Positions 17,854-27,201 are shown, counted from the stretch's first letter. The stretch: DNA of 64,000 bases from Bacillus_BD sp963787345 (GCA_963787345.1 CAWBCW010000030.1:104089-168088), one strand, 5' to 3'. The notes: generated from the sequence alone by a model not told the origin. Translations and numbers: made by a program.

Positions 17854-18318
17854 TTAGGATTGTGTTTCTAATTTTACGAAATCCTTCAAGTCCGATTTAA
17901 CCGTAAATTGTACTTTTTCGGAACGTTTTCTAGGGTGCTCAAAGGTTTCTGTTATTGCTTGTTTTTGATTTTCATATTGCTGGGCTAAAAAGCCTGCCTC
18001 TAACTGGAAAGTGGTATTTCCGTTCGCCTTCATTCGTTTTTCAATCATCTCGCTAGATAGCTCTAAAATCTGCTCATTTTTGTTCTCTTTAACAATCTTT
18101 AAATCTCCCCAACCAGCTTGTTTGAAGAAAGTAATGATATCAGAAGTAGATTCTAATGGATATTTGCGTGCTAAGCTTTTGCCTGCCCAATATAATATTT
18201 TAGGAGTTTCCTCGCCCAAAATATCTGGAATCAATACTTCTCGAATTAACTCATACCCGAAGATCGGAACCGTCTCAGATTGAGCCTCTTTTTCTAAAAT
18301 GCCTGTTATCTCACTCAT
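17854..18318 (-). CDS. yslB: YslB family protein (DUF2507)
   Basis: A 154-residue soluble protein; family function unknown. Core features shared with YslB: a YELIREVLIPDILG start, ILYWAGKSLARKYPLES, FFKQAGWGDL and FQLEAGFLAQQ. ATG 18318 gives MSEITGIL and has a GGGGAA site upstream on the minus strand; the longer open frame to 18366 lacks one. It lies between uvrC and sdhC, as in B. subtilis. Related fold families bind hydrophobic ligands (V4R-like), but that is inference. Confidence 0.85.
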   Translation of the reverse strand: MSEITGILEKEAQSETVPIFGYELIREVLIPDILGEETPKILYWAGKSLARKYPLESTSDIITFFKQAGWGDLKIVKENKNEQILELSSEMIEKRMKANGNTTFQLEAGFLAQQYENQKQAITETFEHPRKRSEKVQFTVKSDLKDFVKLETQS

Positions 18319-18524
18319 TGTATTCCCCACTTTCAATAAGTCTATTATATACAATTTTAAGTGCATTAAGCAGTGAAGATCGTAAAAAAAGCTAAAGAAA
18401 AGATTGGCAAAGCGTGTTGGTTAATCGTATTGATAGACAAGATGTGGATTATGCAATAATAATCAAACTTTTTGTTATTTTTAAAAAATTCACTTATTAT
18501 AGACAAATAATTGATTCCGTTTTC

Positions 18525-18553
18525 TTGACGCTCCAAACAGTTGGAGGTAAAAT
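18525..18553 (+). promoter_or_regulatory. Sigma-A promoter of sdhCAB with an internal palindrome
   Basis: TTGACG (18525-18530), 17-base spacer, TAAAAT (18548-18553). The spacer is almost entirely an inverted repeat, CTCCAA-ACAG-TTGGAG (18531-18546), a possible operator. The transcript would have an untranslated leader of about 115 bases before sdhC. Nothing else is evident between yslB and the promoter. Confidence 0.75.
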
Positions 18554-18675
18554 GGAATTGTCACATTATTTGAAGAAGAGTGAAAAGTTTTATTTTCCGA
18601 AAGTGAGCGGTTGTTCAACATCAAGGGGAGAAAGAAATCTATTGCCGATTTCACTTAAAAAACTAAGGGGGTTTA

Positions 18676-19290
18676 ATGGTAATGGCAGCAAATCGTGAGT
18701 TTTTTAACCGCAAATTGCACTCATTACTAGGTGTGATTCCAGTTGGATTATATCTTACTGTGCATCTAGTCGTGAATCATTTTGCAACACAGGGAGAGGA
18801 GGCCTACAATCAAGCAGTAGCATTTATGGGAAATCTTCCATTTCTTATCTTTTTAGAAATCTTTGTTATATACTTACCCATTTTATACCATGCGATCTAT
18901 GGCCTTTATATTGCATTTACGGCAAAGAATAATGTGAAGCGATTCGGTACTTTCCGAAATTGGATGTTTGTTCTTCAACGGATAACAGGCGTAATTACAT
19001 TAATCTTTATTGCCTGGCATGTGTGGGAAACAAGGATTGCAGCTGCTTTTGGAGCTGAGGTTAATTTTGATATGGTGGCAGATATTGTTTCAAATCCAGC
19101 TATGCTATGGTTTTATATCATTTGTATTGTAGGTGCAGTATTCCACTTTGCAAACGGATTATGGTCATTCTTTGTTAGCTGGGGCATTACGATCACACCA
19201 AGATCACAACAAATTTCTACTTATGTAACGATGGGATTTTTTGTAGTTTTATCGGTTATTGGTGTTCGCGCGATTTTAGCGTTTGTTTAA
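18676..19290 (+). CDS. sdhC: Succinate dehydrogenase cytochrome b558 subunit
   Basis: The membrane anchor of complex II in the two-heme Bacillus type, 204 residues and five membrane helices (about 13-32, 58-82, 95-118, 142-165, 178-202). Candidate heme-ligand histidines are seen in LHSLLGV, TVHLVVNH, LYHAIYG, AWHVWETR and FHFANGLW. It transfers electrons from the Fe-S subunit to menaquinone. ATG 18676 and ATG 18682 are both possible after AAGGGGG; the second would start MAANREFF. First gene of sdhCAB. Confidence 0.93.
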   Translation: MVMAANREFFNRKLHSLLGVIPVGLYLTVHLVVNHFATQGEEAYNQAVAFMGNLPFLIFLEIFVIYLPILYHAIYGLYIAFTAKNNVKRFGTFRNWMFVLQRITGVITLIFIAWHVWETRIAAAFGAEVNFDMVADIVSNPAMLWFYIICIVGAVFHFANGLWSFFVSWGITITPRSQQISTYVTMGFFVVLSVIGVRAILAFV

Positions 19291-19363
19291 TAGATTAGGA
19301 TAAATACATTATGCTTGAATAATAGACGTACGATGGATTGAAGACTTAAGGAGTGAGTCAGAA

Positions 19364-21121
19364 ATGGCAAAAGGAAAAGTAATTGTAGTCGGTGGCGGGC
19401 TGGCCGGACTGGCTGCAACAATGAAAATGGCAGAATCGGGTACATCAGTTGAGCTTTTTTCACTCGTACCGGTAAAACGTTCTCACTCTGTTTGTGCACA
19501 GGGTGGAATTAACGGAGCGGTTAATACAAAGGGTGAAGGGGACTCTCCAATGGAGCACTTCGATGACAGCGTTTATGGAGGCGACTTCTTGGCGAACCAA
19601 CCTCCAGTAAAAGCGATGTGTGAAGCAGCCCCGGGAATTATTCACTTATTTGACCGGATGGGAGTTATGTTTAACCGAACACCTGAAGGGTTGCTAGACT
19701 TCCGTCGTTTTGGTGGAACACAGCATCATAGAACAGCATTCGCAGGAGCGACTACAGGTCAACAATTGTTGTATGCGTTAGATGAACAAGTAAGAAGATA
19801 TGAAGTGGATGGACTTGTAACGAAATATGAAGGTTGGGAGTTCCTTGGAATCGTTAAAGACGATGATGGGGTGTGCCGCGGAATTGTTGCACAAAACCTA
19901 CAATCAATGGAAATTCAGTCCTTTGCATCAGATGCGGTAATCATCGCTTCAGGTGGTCCTGGAATTATCTTTGGAAAGTCAACAAACTCAGTTATTAACA
20001 CAGGCTCTGCAGCATCAATCGTGTATCAGCAAGGTGCTTATTATGCGAATGGAGAGTTTATCCAAATTCACCCAACAGCGATTCCTGGAGATGACAAGCT
20101 TCGCCTAATGAGTGAATCAGCACGTGGTGAAGGCGGCCGTGTTTGGACTTATAAAGATGGTAAGCCATGGTACTTCTTAGAAGAAAAGTATCCGGCATAC
20201 GGAAATCTCGTTCCAAGGGACATTGCTACACGTGAAATTTTTGATGTTTGTGTAAATCAAAAACTTGGTATTAACGGAGAAAACATGGTTTACCTTGATC
20301 TCTCTCATAAAGATCCACATGAGTTAGATATTAAACTCGGTGGAATTATTGAAATTTATGAAAAATTCATGGGTGATGACCCTCGGAAAGTTCCAATGAA
20401 AATTTTCCCAGCGGTTCACTACTCAATGGGTGGTATCTGGGTAGATTATGATCAAATGACTAATGTTCCAGGGTTGTTTGCAGCAGGTGAGTGTGATTAT
20501 TCGATGCACGGAGCGAATCGTTTAGGTGCAAACTCATTGTTGTCTGCCATTTATGGCGGGATGGTAGCAGGTCCGAGTGCCGTTCGCTACATAAATGGGT
20601 TAGAAAAGAGTTCTGATGCGATTTCATCTTCTATTTTTGAGCGAGAAGTAAAACGAGAAGAAGAAAAATGGAATAACATTATGAGCATGGACGGAACAGA
20701 AAACGCTTATGTTCTCCATAAAGAGCTTGGAGAATGGATGACGGATAATGTAACCGTTGTACGATACAATGATAAACTATTAAAAACAGATGAAAAGTTA
20801 CAAGAGTTAATACAACGTTATAAAAATATTAATATCAATGATACAGCGAAATGGAGTAACCAAGGAGCTGCATTTACTCGTCAGCTAGAGCATATGCTTC
20901 AATTAGCTCGTGTTATTACAATCGGTGCCTATAATCGTAATGAAAGCCGCGGCGCACATTACAAGCCAGACTTTCCAGATCGTAACGATGAGGAGTTCTT
21001 AAAAACAACAATGGCTAAATTTGTTGATAGTCAATCAGCGCCAGAGTTCCACTATGAAGAAGTGGACGTATCATTGATTAAACCTCGTAAACGTGACTAT
21101 ACGAAAAGTAAAGCTAATTAA
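19364..21121 (+). CDS. sdhA: Succinate dehydrogenase flavoprotein subunit
   Basis: Oxidises succinate to fumarate in the TCA cycle; 585 residues at the inner face of the membrane. The N-terminal dinucleotide fold GGGLAGLAATMKMAESG is followed by the covalent FAD His region RSHSVCAQGGINGA (near 40-50). Active-site signatures include HPTAIPG and SESARGEGGRVW, with the C-terminal RNESRGAHYKPDFPDRND. AAGGAGTGA precedes the ATG. The gene is separated from sdhB by an inserted repeat copy rather than the few bases usual in the operon. Confidence 0.96.
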   Translation: MAKGKVIVVGGGLAGLAATMKMAESGTSVELFSLVPVKRSHSVCAQGGINGAVNTKGEGDSPMEHFDDSVYGGDFLANQPPVKAMCEAAPGIIHLFDRMGVMFNRTPEGLLDFRRFGGTQHHRTAFAGATTGQQLLYALDEQVRRYEVDGLVTKYEGWEFLGIVKDDDGVCRGIVAQNLQSMEIQSFASDAVIIASGGPGIIFGKSTNSVINTGSAASIVYQQGAYYANGEFIQIHPTAIPGDDKLRLMSESARGEGGRVWTYKDGKPWYFLEEKYPAYGNLVPRDIATREIFDVCVNQKLGINGENMVYLDLSHKDPHELDIKLGGIIEIYEKFMGDDPRKVPMKIFPAVHYSMGGIWVDYDQMTNVPGLFAAGECDYSMHGANRLGANSLLSAIYGGMVAGPSAVRYINGLEKSSDAISSSIFEREVKREEEKWNNIMSMDGTENAYVLHKELGEWMTDNVTVVRYNDKLLKTDEKLQELIQRYKNININDTAKWSNQGAAFTRQLEHMLQLARVITIGAYNRNESRGAHYKPDFPDRNDEEFLKTTMAKFVDSQSAPEFHYEEVDVSLIKPRKRDYTKSKAN

Positions 21122-21129
21122 GAGATTTT

Positions 21130-21355
21130 TAACTTCCTTCAGCAAATGCTTTTGTACCGAAAGCTAGCGACAGGTACAGGACACTTCCACAACTATAAGT
21201 GGCAAGAAGAATGCAAGTTTTTATCAATTCAGTAAGGGTTCAAACCTTGGCTGAATGAAGTTAAAGCCTCCGGCGGGTGCCACAGATTTTGAAAGGAAGG
21301 AATAACTTCGCGAGCTTGATAAAATCTGGGCGCAAATACGCAGGGCGAATTTGAT
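21130..21355 (+). repeat. Dispersed intergenic repeat, copy D (inside the sdh operon)
   Basis: A near full-length copy. Outer arms are TAACTTCCTTCAGC (21130-21143) and GCTGAATGAAGTTA (21250-21263). The T-arm-like hairpin is AAGG-GTTCAAA-CCTT and the 3' hairpin CAGATTTT/AAAATCTG, with the terminal element ending GCGAATTTGAT. It lies between sdhA and sdhB and must be transcribed with them. Confidence 0.92.
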
Positions 21356-21402
21356 TTTCTAAGAAGCTATGAAAAAACGAAAGTAAAAAGAGGGGAATAG
21401 GG

Positions 21403-22161
21403 ATGGCTGATCAAAAGACCGTAACATTTATTATCACCCGGCAAAATGATACGAATTCGGATTCTTATCAAGAGGAGTTTGAAGTCCCGTATCGTCCAAA
21501 CCTAAACGTTATAGCAGCATTGATGGAAATACGCCGTAATCCAGTGAATAAAAAAGGGGAGAAAACAACTCCTGTTATATGGGAAATGAACTGTCTTGAG
21601 GAAGTTTGTGGTGCTTGTTCCATGATTATTAACGGAAAGCCGCGTCAATCATGTTCAGCGATTGTGGACCAACTTGAGCAACCGATTCGCCTTGAGCCAA
21701 TGAAAACATTCCCAGTTGTTCGTGACTTATTAATTGATAGAAGCCGTATGTTTGATTCATTGAAGAAAGTAAAAGCATGGATTCCAATTGATGGATCTTA
21801 TGACTTGGGACCTGGTCCACGGATGCCGGAAAGAAAGCGCCAATGGGCTTACGAACTTTCAAAATGTATGACATGTGGAGTTTGTCTAGAAGCGTGTCCG
21901 AACGTGAATAGTAAATCAAACTTTATTGGACCTGCGCCATTATCACAAGTTCGTTTATTTAATGCACACCCAACAGGTGAGATGAATAAAGAAGAACGTC
22001 TTGAAACGATTATGGGCGATGGCGGACTTGCCAACTGCGGGAATTCACAAAACTGCGTTCAAGCATGTCCAAAAGGAATTCCATTAACAACTTCGATCGC
22101 TGCATTAAATCGTGATGCAACCGTTCAATCCTTTAAAAGCTTCTTTGGAAGTGACCGATAA
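21403..22161 (+). CDS. sdhB: Succinate dehydrogenase iron-sulfur subunit
   Basis: Electron-transfer subunit of complex II, 252 residues. The N-terminal ferredoxin domain carries the [2Fe-2S] cysteines (CLEEVCGACSMIINGKPRQSC, near 66-86). The C-terminal domain carries the [4Fe-4S] and [3Fe-4S] ligands in CMTCGVCLEACPN and CVQACPKGIP. GAGGGGAATAGGG precedes the ATG. Last gene of the operon; a strong terminator follows. Confidence 0.96.
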   Translation: MADQKTVTFIITRQNDTNSDSYQEEFEVPYRPNLNVIAALMEIRRNPVNKKGEKTTPVIWEMNCLEEVCGACSMIINGKPRQSCSAIVDQLEQPIRLEPMKTFPVVRDLLIDRSRMFDSLKKVKAWIPIDGSYDLGPGPRMPERKRQWAYELSKCMTCGVCLEACPNVNSKSNFIGPAPLSQVRLFNAHPTGEMNKEERLETIMGDGGLANCGNSQNCVQACPKGIPLTTSIAALNRDATVQSFKSFFGSDR

Positions 22162-22170
22162 CCAATTTAA

Positions 22171-22200
22171 AAAGCCTGCATTTTATGTGCAGGCTTTTTT
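22171..22200. terminator. Terminator between sdhB and recQ
   Basis: AAAGCCTGCA (22171-22180) pairs with TGCAGGCTTT (22188-22197) and ends in T6. The preceding A run lets it serve the convergent recQ as well. Confidence 0.85.
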
Positions 22201-22207
22201 GTTGAAA

Positions 22208-24346
22208 CTAACTTGTTAATTGATTTTTACAGATAATGGCTTGAATGACAAAATAATCAACATCCCCATTTAACGCTTCCCAAATCGGTTTAAGTTTGTC
22301 GCTATCTACTTCACGTAATACATCCAACACTCTTTTTTCTGTACTTTCATCAAAAATTTCATTCCAATTTAATTCAAGACCTTCTTCAGCGCTTCGAATG
22401 ATATGTTTTTGAACGGTTATTTTCGATAATTTTCGATCTTTAGCTATTTGGTCAATCGACATTCCTTGGGTATACCATTCATATGAAATGAGGTGACTCT
22501 GTTGTTCCGTTGCTTTTATAGGTTCTTGTCCTTTCGGAATTACAATGTTGGAAACCTCAATCTCATGCTTTTGAACAAACTCGATAATTTTTTCGATAAA
22601 GGCTCCACCATACTTAGAAAATTTCGCTTGGCCGACACCTTTTATTTGAAGCATGGAAGTTTCGTCAACAGGATAATAACGACTCATTTCTTTTAAGGTT
22701 GTATCCGAAAAAATGATAAATGGCGGAACTTCTTCCTCAGCAGCGATTTGTTTACGAAGAACGCGGAGTGTTTCGAATAACTCTAGGTTTTCATCCTTTT
22801 CATTTGTCTCCATAACAGGTGTGATCGACTTTTTCATCGAGACCGTTTCTTCTCCTTTAAGAACGGAAACTGCTTTCGGTGAAATTTTAACAACCGGATA
22901 CTTCCCATCTGTTAAATGAAGATAGTCTTCAGAAAGGAGGTAATTAATCGTATCGGCAATGTCTTTTTCTCTTTGAGATCGTAATAAACCATAGGTGGTC
23001 AATTCGTGAAACCCTAGTTCTCGAATTCTCTTTTGGTTTGATCCTTTTAATACTTGCGCAATTAATGTAACGCCAAATCGTTCACCCATCCGTTTGCAAC
23101 AGGAGAATATCATTTGCGCTTCACGAGTAATGTCGACTCGTTCGCGATGATCTTGACAGCTGCTGCATTTCTCGCATGTTAATGAAATGCTGTTTGCATC
23201 AAAATAACGAATAATATACGATTGCAAACATTCTTCTGTATGACAGTACATGACCATTTGGTTTAACTTCTGATATTCTTGCTCTCGTTTTTCGAAATCA
23301 AGATGACTTTCTTCTATTAAAAACTTTTGTAGCTGAATATCCTGCTGGGAAAATAATAAGTAGCATTCACTCTCTTCTCCATCTCGTCCAGCACGGCCTG
23401 CTTCTTGGTAATAGGCTTCAATATTTCTTGGTAAATTATAATGAATAACAAATCGGACATTGGATTTATCAATTCCCATTCCAAAGGCATTTGTTGCAAT
23501 CATAATTTCTTTTTCATCATAAACAAACTGATCCTGTGCTTGCTTCCGCTCTTCTTCTGGGAGCCCGGCATGATATTTCGAAACAGAATAACCTTGGAGA
23601 GTCAGATAGTTATAGAGTCCATCTGTTTCTTTTCGGCTAGATGTATAAATAATTCCTGATTGCCTTGGATGCTGATGTAAGTAATTCATAATAAAATCCC
23701 GCTTATTAACCCCTTTTATAACGTGAAAGGATAAATTTTCACGAGCAAATCCCGTCTTGAACGAATCCTCGGGGTGAATTTGCAATAATGTTCGGATATC
23801 GTCTGCAACATTTGCAGTCGCTGTGGCTGTTAAGGCAACAATGACCGGATTTTGATGTAATTTCTTTAGTGAAGTAACGATCGAACGGTAGCTTGGTCTA
23901 AAATCATGTCCCCATTGCGAAATACAATGAGCCTCATCGAATGCGATTAAAGGGATGTCGATTGAATTTAAAACATCAACAAAATAATCAGAATCAAACC
24001 GTTCAGGTGCCACATAGACAAGTTTGTAAGCGCCTTGTCGGATAAGTGTTATTCTCTCCCTTAGTTCTGTTTGATTGATGGAGCTATTAATAAAAGTCGC
24101 GGGGATATCCGCTGCGGTTAATGCATCAACTTGGTCTTTCATGAGAGAAATAAGAGGAGAAATGACGATCGTAGTTCCGGGGAATAGGAGAGCGGGTATT
24201 TGAAAACAAAGAGATTTCCCGCCACCGGTTGGCAAAATTCCAAGGGTGTTTTTTTCGTTAAGAATGGTCCCGATGATTTCCTCCTGTCCTTCTCTGAAAT
24301 TTGTGTAACCAAAATATTGCTGTAAGATTTTTTTTGCTTCGTTCAT
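22208..24346 (-). CDS. recQ: ATP-dependent DNA helicase RecQ
   Basis: A 3'-5' SF2 helicase in recombination and replication repair, 712 residues. Helicase core: LPTGGGKSLCFQIP (Walker A, near 50), FDEAHCISQWGHDFR (DEAH box), motif VI QEAGRAGRDG. A zinc-binding cysteine set (CQSYIIRYF region with CEKCSSC) and RQC domain follow, then an HRDC domain (about 515-590), and an extra C-terminal helix-turn-helix domain (about 620-690, GMSIDQIAKDRKLSKITVQKH). This long form differs from the shorter RecQ of B. subtilis. ATG 24346 follows a GAGGTGATCC site on the minus strand. In B. subtilis other genes occupy this place. Confidence 0.93.
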   Translation of the reverse strand: MNEAKKILQQYFGYTNFREGQEEIIGTILNEKNTLGILPTGGGKSLCFQIPALLFPGTTIVISPLISLMKDQVDALTAADIPATFINSSINQTELRERITLIRQGAYKLVYVAPERFDSDYFVDVLNSIDIPLIAFDEAHCISQWGHDFRPSYRSIVTSLKKLHQNPVIVALTATATANVADDIRTLLQIHPEDSFKTGFARENLSFHVIKGVNKRDFIMNYLHQHPRQSGIIYTSSRKETDGLYNYLTLQGYSVSKYHAGLPEEERKQAQDQFVYDEKEIMIATNAFGMGIDKSNVRFVIHYNLPRNIEAYYQEAGRAGRDGEESECYLLFSQQDIQLQKFLIEESHLDFEKREQEYQKLNQMVMYCHTEECLQSYIIRYFDANSISLTCEKCSSCQDHRERVDITREAQMIFSCCKRMGERFGVTLIAQVLKGSNQKRIRELGFHELTTYGLLRSQREKDIADTINYLLSEDYLHLTDGKYPVVKISPKAVSVLKGEETVSMKKSITPVMETNEKDENLELFETLRVLRKQIAAEEEVPPFIIFSDTTLKEMSRYYPVDETSMLQIKGVGQAKFSKYGGAFIEKIIEFVQKHEIEVSNIVIPKGQEPIKATEQQSHLISYEWYTQGMSIDQIAKDRKLSKITVQKHIIRSAEEGLELNWNEIFDESTEKRVLDVLREVDSDKLKPIWEALNGDVDYFVIQAIICKNQLTS

Positions 24347-24427
24347 TAAATGGATCACCTCTCCAAAAATCAAGTTCATATTTATCACTAGTTTACCATT
24401 GAACTGATCCATTTGATAAGGTGGATT

Positions 24428-24487
24428 TAACTTCCTTCAGCAAATGCTTCTGTATCGAAAGTTTACGACAGATGTCTCGAATTTGAT
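24428..24487 (+). repeat. Dispersed intergenic repeat, copy E (internally deleted)
   Basis: A 60-base remnant: the 5' end TAACTTCCTTCAGCAAATG with the GCTTCTGTATCGAAAG segment is joined directly to the terminal TCGAATTTGAT. The whole middle is missing while both ends remain, as expected for an internal deletion of a mobile element. Confidence 0.7.
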
Positions 24488-24537
24488 TTCATCTCATGAC
24501 ATACACCCATTTTAGTAAATCCCTCTTAAATGTAGTC

Positions 24538-24565
24538 ACTCTATCGTCTCTAACCACATAAGATA
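24538..24565 (+). promoter_or_regulatory. Candidate sigma-K promoter of gerE
   Basis: AC (24538-24539), 17-base spacer, CATAAGATA (24557-24565), matching the sigma-K consensus AC-N16/17-CATANNNTA. gerE is sigma-K dependent in B. subtilis. Confidence 0.6.
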
Positions 24566-24629
24566 TCGTGACTAAATATATACCCATCCCACAGTTTATA
24601 GCTGGCAGAGGCAAGGAGGGTTACAATAC

Positions 24630-24854
24630 TTGAAGGAGAATGAATATACTCACAAGCCATTACTCACCAAACGGGAGAGAGAAGTTTTTGAACTGTTGGT
24701 ACAAGATAAAACAACAAAAGAAATCGCGGGTGAATTATTTATAAGCGAGAAAACAGTTCGAAACCATATTTCGAATGCCATGCAAAAGTTAGGCGTAAAA
24801 GGGCGTTCACAGGCAGTAATAGAGCTCCTTCGTATGGGAGAGCTAAAGCTTTGA
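24630..24854 (+). CDS. gerE: Spore coat transcription regulator GerE
   Basis: A 74-residue LuxR-type DNA-binding protein consisting only of the helix-turn-helix domain (LTKREREVFELLVQD, TKEIAGELFISEKTVRNH). Nearly identical over its length to B. subtilis GerE, which acts in the mother cell late in sporulation with sigma-K to switch coat genes on or off. TTG start with AAGGAGGG nine bases upstream. A sigma-K-like promoter lies upstream and a long stem downstream. Confidence 0.97.
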   Translation: MKENEYTHKPLLTKREREVFELLVQDKTTKEIAGELFISEKTVRNHISNAMQKLGVKGRSQAVIELLRMGELKL

Positions 24855-24857
24855 ATC

Positions 24858-24885
24858 AACCGGTATCCTTTCAAAGGATACCGGT
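24858..24885 (+). terminator. Stem-loop downstream of gerE
   Basis: AACCGGTATCCTTT is followed almost at once by AAAGGATACCGGTT, giving a perfect stem. Only a weak T-rich tail (AAATATTTG) follows, so termination is likely but not certain. Confidence 0.6.
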
Positions 24886-25003
24886 TAAATATTTGTTATC
24901 TTAATGTATTATGATTGTTGTAGAAATGGTCTTGAATTTTGTGTGAAAAAGGTAGAAAATAGAGATTGCTATTTTATTCATGCAACAGTAGGAGAAGGTT
25001 ACC

Positions 25004-25819
25004 TTGAAGAGACCAATAGGAGTTATTGATTCGGGTGTGGGTGGTTTAACTGTCGCAAAGGAAATTATGCGCCAACTGCCAAACGAACAAATTATATATA
25101 TGGGAGATACAGCCCGCTGTCCGTATGGTCCTAGACCTCCGGAAGAAGTAAAAACTTTTACATGGCAAATGACTAACTTTTTACTAGAAAAAGAAATTAA
25201 AATGTTAGTGATTGCCTGCAATACCGCGACCGCCGTTGTTTTGGAAGAAATTAGACATGAACTTTCCATCCCTGTTCTCGGGGTAATTCATCCTGGTGCA
25301 AGGGCTGCGATTAAAGCAACGGGAAATCATCGGATTGGGGTCATTGGCACGGTGGGCACAGTTAAAAGTGCCGCTTATGAAAAAGCGTTAAAGCAAATAA
25401 ATAACCGGACAAAGGTAACATCTTTGGCATGCCCGAAATTTGTTCCGCTTGTAGAGAGTGGAGAGTATGGAGGTCCTGTTGCGAAGAAAATTGTCGCAGA
25501 AACCTTGCATCCTCTGAGAAACAAGGGGCTTGATACATTAATTTTAGGCTGCACCCATTACCCATTATTAGAGCCTGTCATTCAAAATGTGATAGGAGAA
25601 AGTGTAAAAGTAATCAGTTCGGGTGAAGAAACAGCGAGAGAGGTCAGTACGATCCTTTTTCATAGTAGGTTATTAAACATCGAAGAACGAGAATCGGAAC
25701 ATGTTTTTTATACGACCGGATCGAAAAGAATGTTTTCAAAAATTGCTTCAGACTGGTTACATACCCCGATCAAAAAAGTTTTCTCAATAAAATTAGGACA
25801 AGAACCTCTAGATCGTTAA
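25004..25819 (+). CDS. racE: Glutamate racemase
   Basis: Converts L- to D-glutamate for peptidoglycan (and possibly poly-gamma-glutamate) synthesis; 271 residues. Two-domain Asp/Glu racemase fold with both catalytic cysteines visible: Cys72 in ACNTAT and Cys183 in GCTHYP. Other signatures are VIDSGVGGLTVAKE and YMGDTARCPYG. TTG start with AGGAGAAGG upstream. Flanked by gerE and gerM; ysmB, which separates gerE and racE in B. subtilis, is absent. Confidence 0.95.
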   Translation: MKRPIGVIDSGVGGLTVAKEIMRQLPNEQIIYMGDTARCPYGPRPPEEVKTFTWQMTNFLLEKEIKMLVIACNTATAVVLEEIRHELSIPVLGVIHPGARAAIKATGNHRIGVIGTVGTVKSAAYEKALKQINNRTKVTSLACPKFVPLVESGEYGGPVAKKIVAETLHPLRNKGLDTLILGCTHYPLLEPVIQNVIGESVKVISSGEETAREVSTILFHSRLLNIEERESEHVFYTTGSKRMFSKIASDWLHTPIKKVFSIKLGQEPLDR

Positions 25820-25836
25820 CAGAGGTTCTTTTTTTG
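25801..25836 (+). terminator. Terminator of racE
   Basis: AGAACCTCT (25801-25809) pairs with AGAGGTTCT (25821-25829), followed by T7. The left arm overlaps the end of the coding region. Confidence 0.85.
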
Positions 25837-26015
25837 CGAAAAAAATCGATTAACCTGCTTTCACTGTGCGGGATAATCTTTCGAATAAGAGGTCTTGTTC
25901 AAGTGAGTTAATCAATTTTTCGATAAAGAGTTAGAAGTTTTATTTTTTAGAGGACGGTCTAATTTTTAAAAAAGCTCGTATATATGTAGTACAAACTGTC
26001 TTTGGGGGGATTGTA

Positions 26016-27095
26016 ATGCCTAAGCTTAAATATAAGAGGACATTGTTATCAGGTGTTGTGGGTACAGCTTTATTTTTGACAGGTTGCGGTCTTTTAGGTG
26101 GGGAAGAAAAGGCAGTCGAAATTGACCCGCCACAAGACGTAACTTATACAGACGAAGAAATGGAAGTCACGGAACAAACGGGTAAAGAAGAAAAGTCAGA
26201 GCAATCAGATGAAGAAGCAGTTGAAGAAACAATTAAAAGAGAACTTTATTTAATTGATAAAAATGGTTATGTTGTTCCGCAAACGATTGACTTACCAAAA
26301 ACAGATTCAGTCGCAACGCAAGCATTGGAATACCTTGTAATAAATGGGCCTGTTACAGAACTGCTGCCAAATGGTTTCCAAGCGGTGATCCCTACGGATA
26401 CAAAAGTAAGTGTTAATGTAGTAGATAAAGTGGCAATAGTTGATTTTTCAAATGAGTTTAAAGACTATCAAGCTCAGGATGAAAAGAAGATTCTTCAATC
26501 CATCACATGGACATTAACTCAGTTCGAATCGATTGATAAAGTAAAGTTACAGATAAATGGCCATCCACTTGAGGAAATGCCGGTAAATGGAACACCGATT
26601 AATAACGAGCTATCAAGAATGGACGGGATTAACCTCGATACTTCACAGGTTGCAGATTTAACGAATACAAAACCGGTGACTGTTTATTTCATTGGCGGGG
26701 AGAAGGACAATTATTATTATGTTCCTGTCACGAAACGAGTGAACAATCGGGTAGAAGATAATATTACGGCAGCTGTGAATGAACTTATTGACGGTCCTGG
26801 TGTTTCATCGAATCTACTAAATGAAATGAGACGAGAGGTTAAACTGATCGATGAGGCAAAGCTGAAAGATGGTGTAGTAACACTTAATTTCAATGAATCA
26901 ATTTATAATAGTTTTGAGGAGAAGAAGATTTCCGAACATGTATTAAATACACTTGTTCTTTCGTTAACCGAGCAGCCTAATATTGAAGGTGTAGCAATTA
27001 CAGTAAATGGAAAGTCTGAGCTTTTGGACGAGGGTGGTAAAAAATTAACTGAACCTGTTACTCGCCCAGAAAAAGTAAATACAGGTAGTTATTAA
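26016..27095 (+). CDS. gerM: Spore germination protein GerM (lipoprotein)
   Basis: A 359-residue exported lipoprotein: positively charged N-terminus, hydrophobic signal segment and lipobox LTGC with Cys24. An acidic Glu-rich linker (about 30-75) precedes two GerMN domains (about 85-200 and 225-340). Needed for engulfment/germination in B. subtilis, likely by holding the spore channel complex or septal peptidoglycan. GGGGGGA lies upstream of the ATG. Its stop codon begins with TAACTTCATT, the same ten bases that open the dispersed repeat. Confidence 0.92.
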   Translation: MPKLKYKRTLLSGVVGTALFLTGCGLLGGEEKAVEIDPPQDVTYTDEEMEVTEQTGKEEKSEQSDEEAVEETIKRELYLIDKNGYVVPQTIDLPKTDSVATQALEYLVINGPVTELLPNGFQAVIPTDTKVSVNVVDKVAIVDFSNEFKDYQAQDEKKILQSITWTLTQFESIDKVKLQINGHPLEEMPVNGTPINNELSRMDGINLDTSQVADLTNTKPVTVYFIGGEKDNYYYVPVTKRVNNRVEDNITAAVNELIDGPGVSSNLLNEMRREVKLIDEAKLKDGVVTLNFNESIYNSFEEKKISEHVLNTLVLSLTEQPNIEGVAITVNGKSELLDEGGKKLTEPVTRPEKVNTGSY

Positions 27096-27137
27096 CTTCA
27101 TTATATTTTTGATATAATAAATAAAGATTATGATGAA

Positions 27138-27171
27138 AGAGTGGGCAGCGGTGCCGACTCTTATTCTTTTT
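27138..27171 (+). terminator. Terminator of gerM
   Basis: AGAGTGGGCA (27138-27147) pairs with TGCCGACTCT (27152-27161) with one mismatch, then a T-rich tail. Confidence 0.65.
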
Positions 27172-27201
27172 CACAGTATTTTTTATAAAAGGAGATTCCC
27201 C

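Noticed and set aside
18414..18698. 94-residue + strand ORF upstream of sdhC
   Set aside because: It covers the sdh promoter and leader and overlaps the sdhC start; composition is not protein-like.
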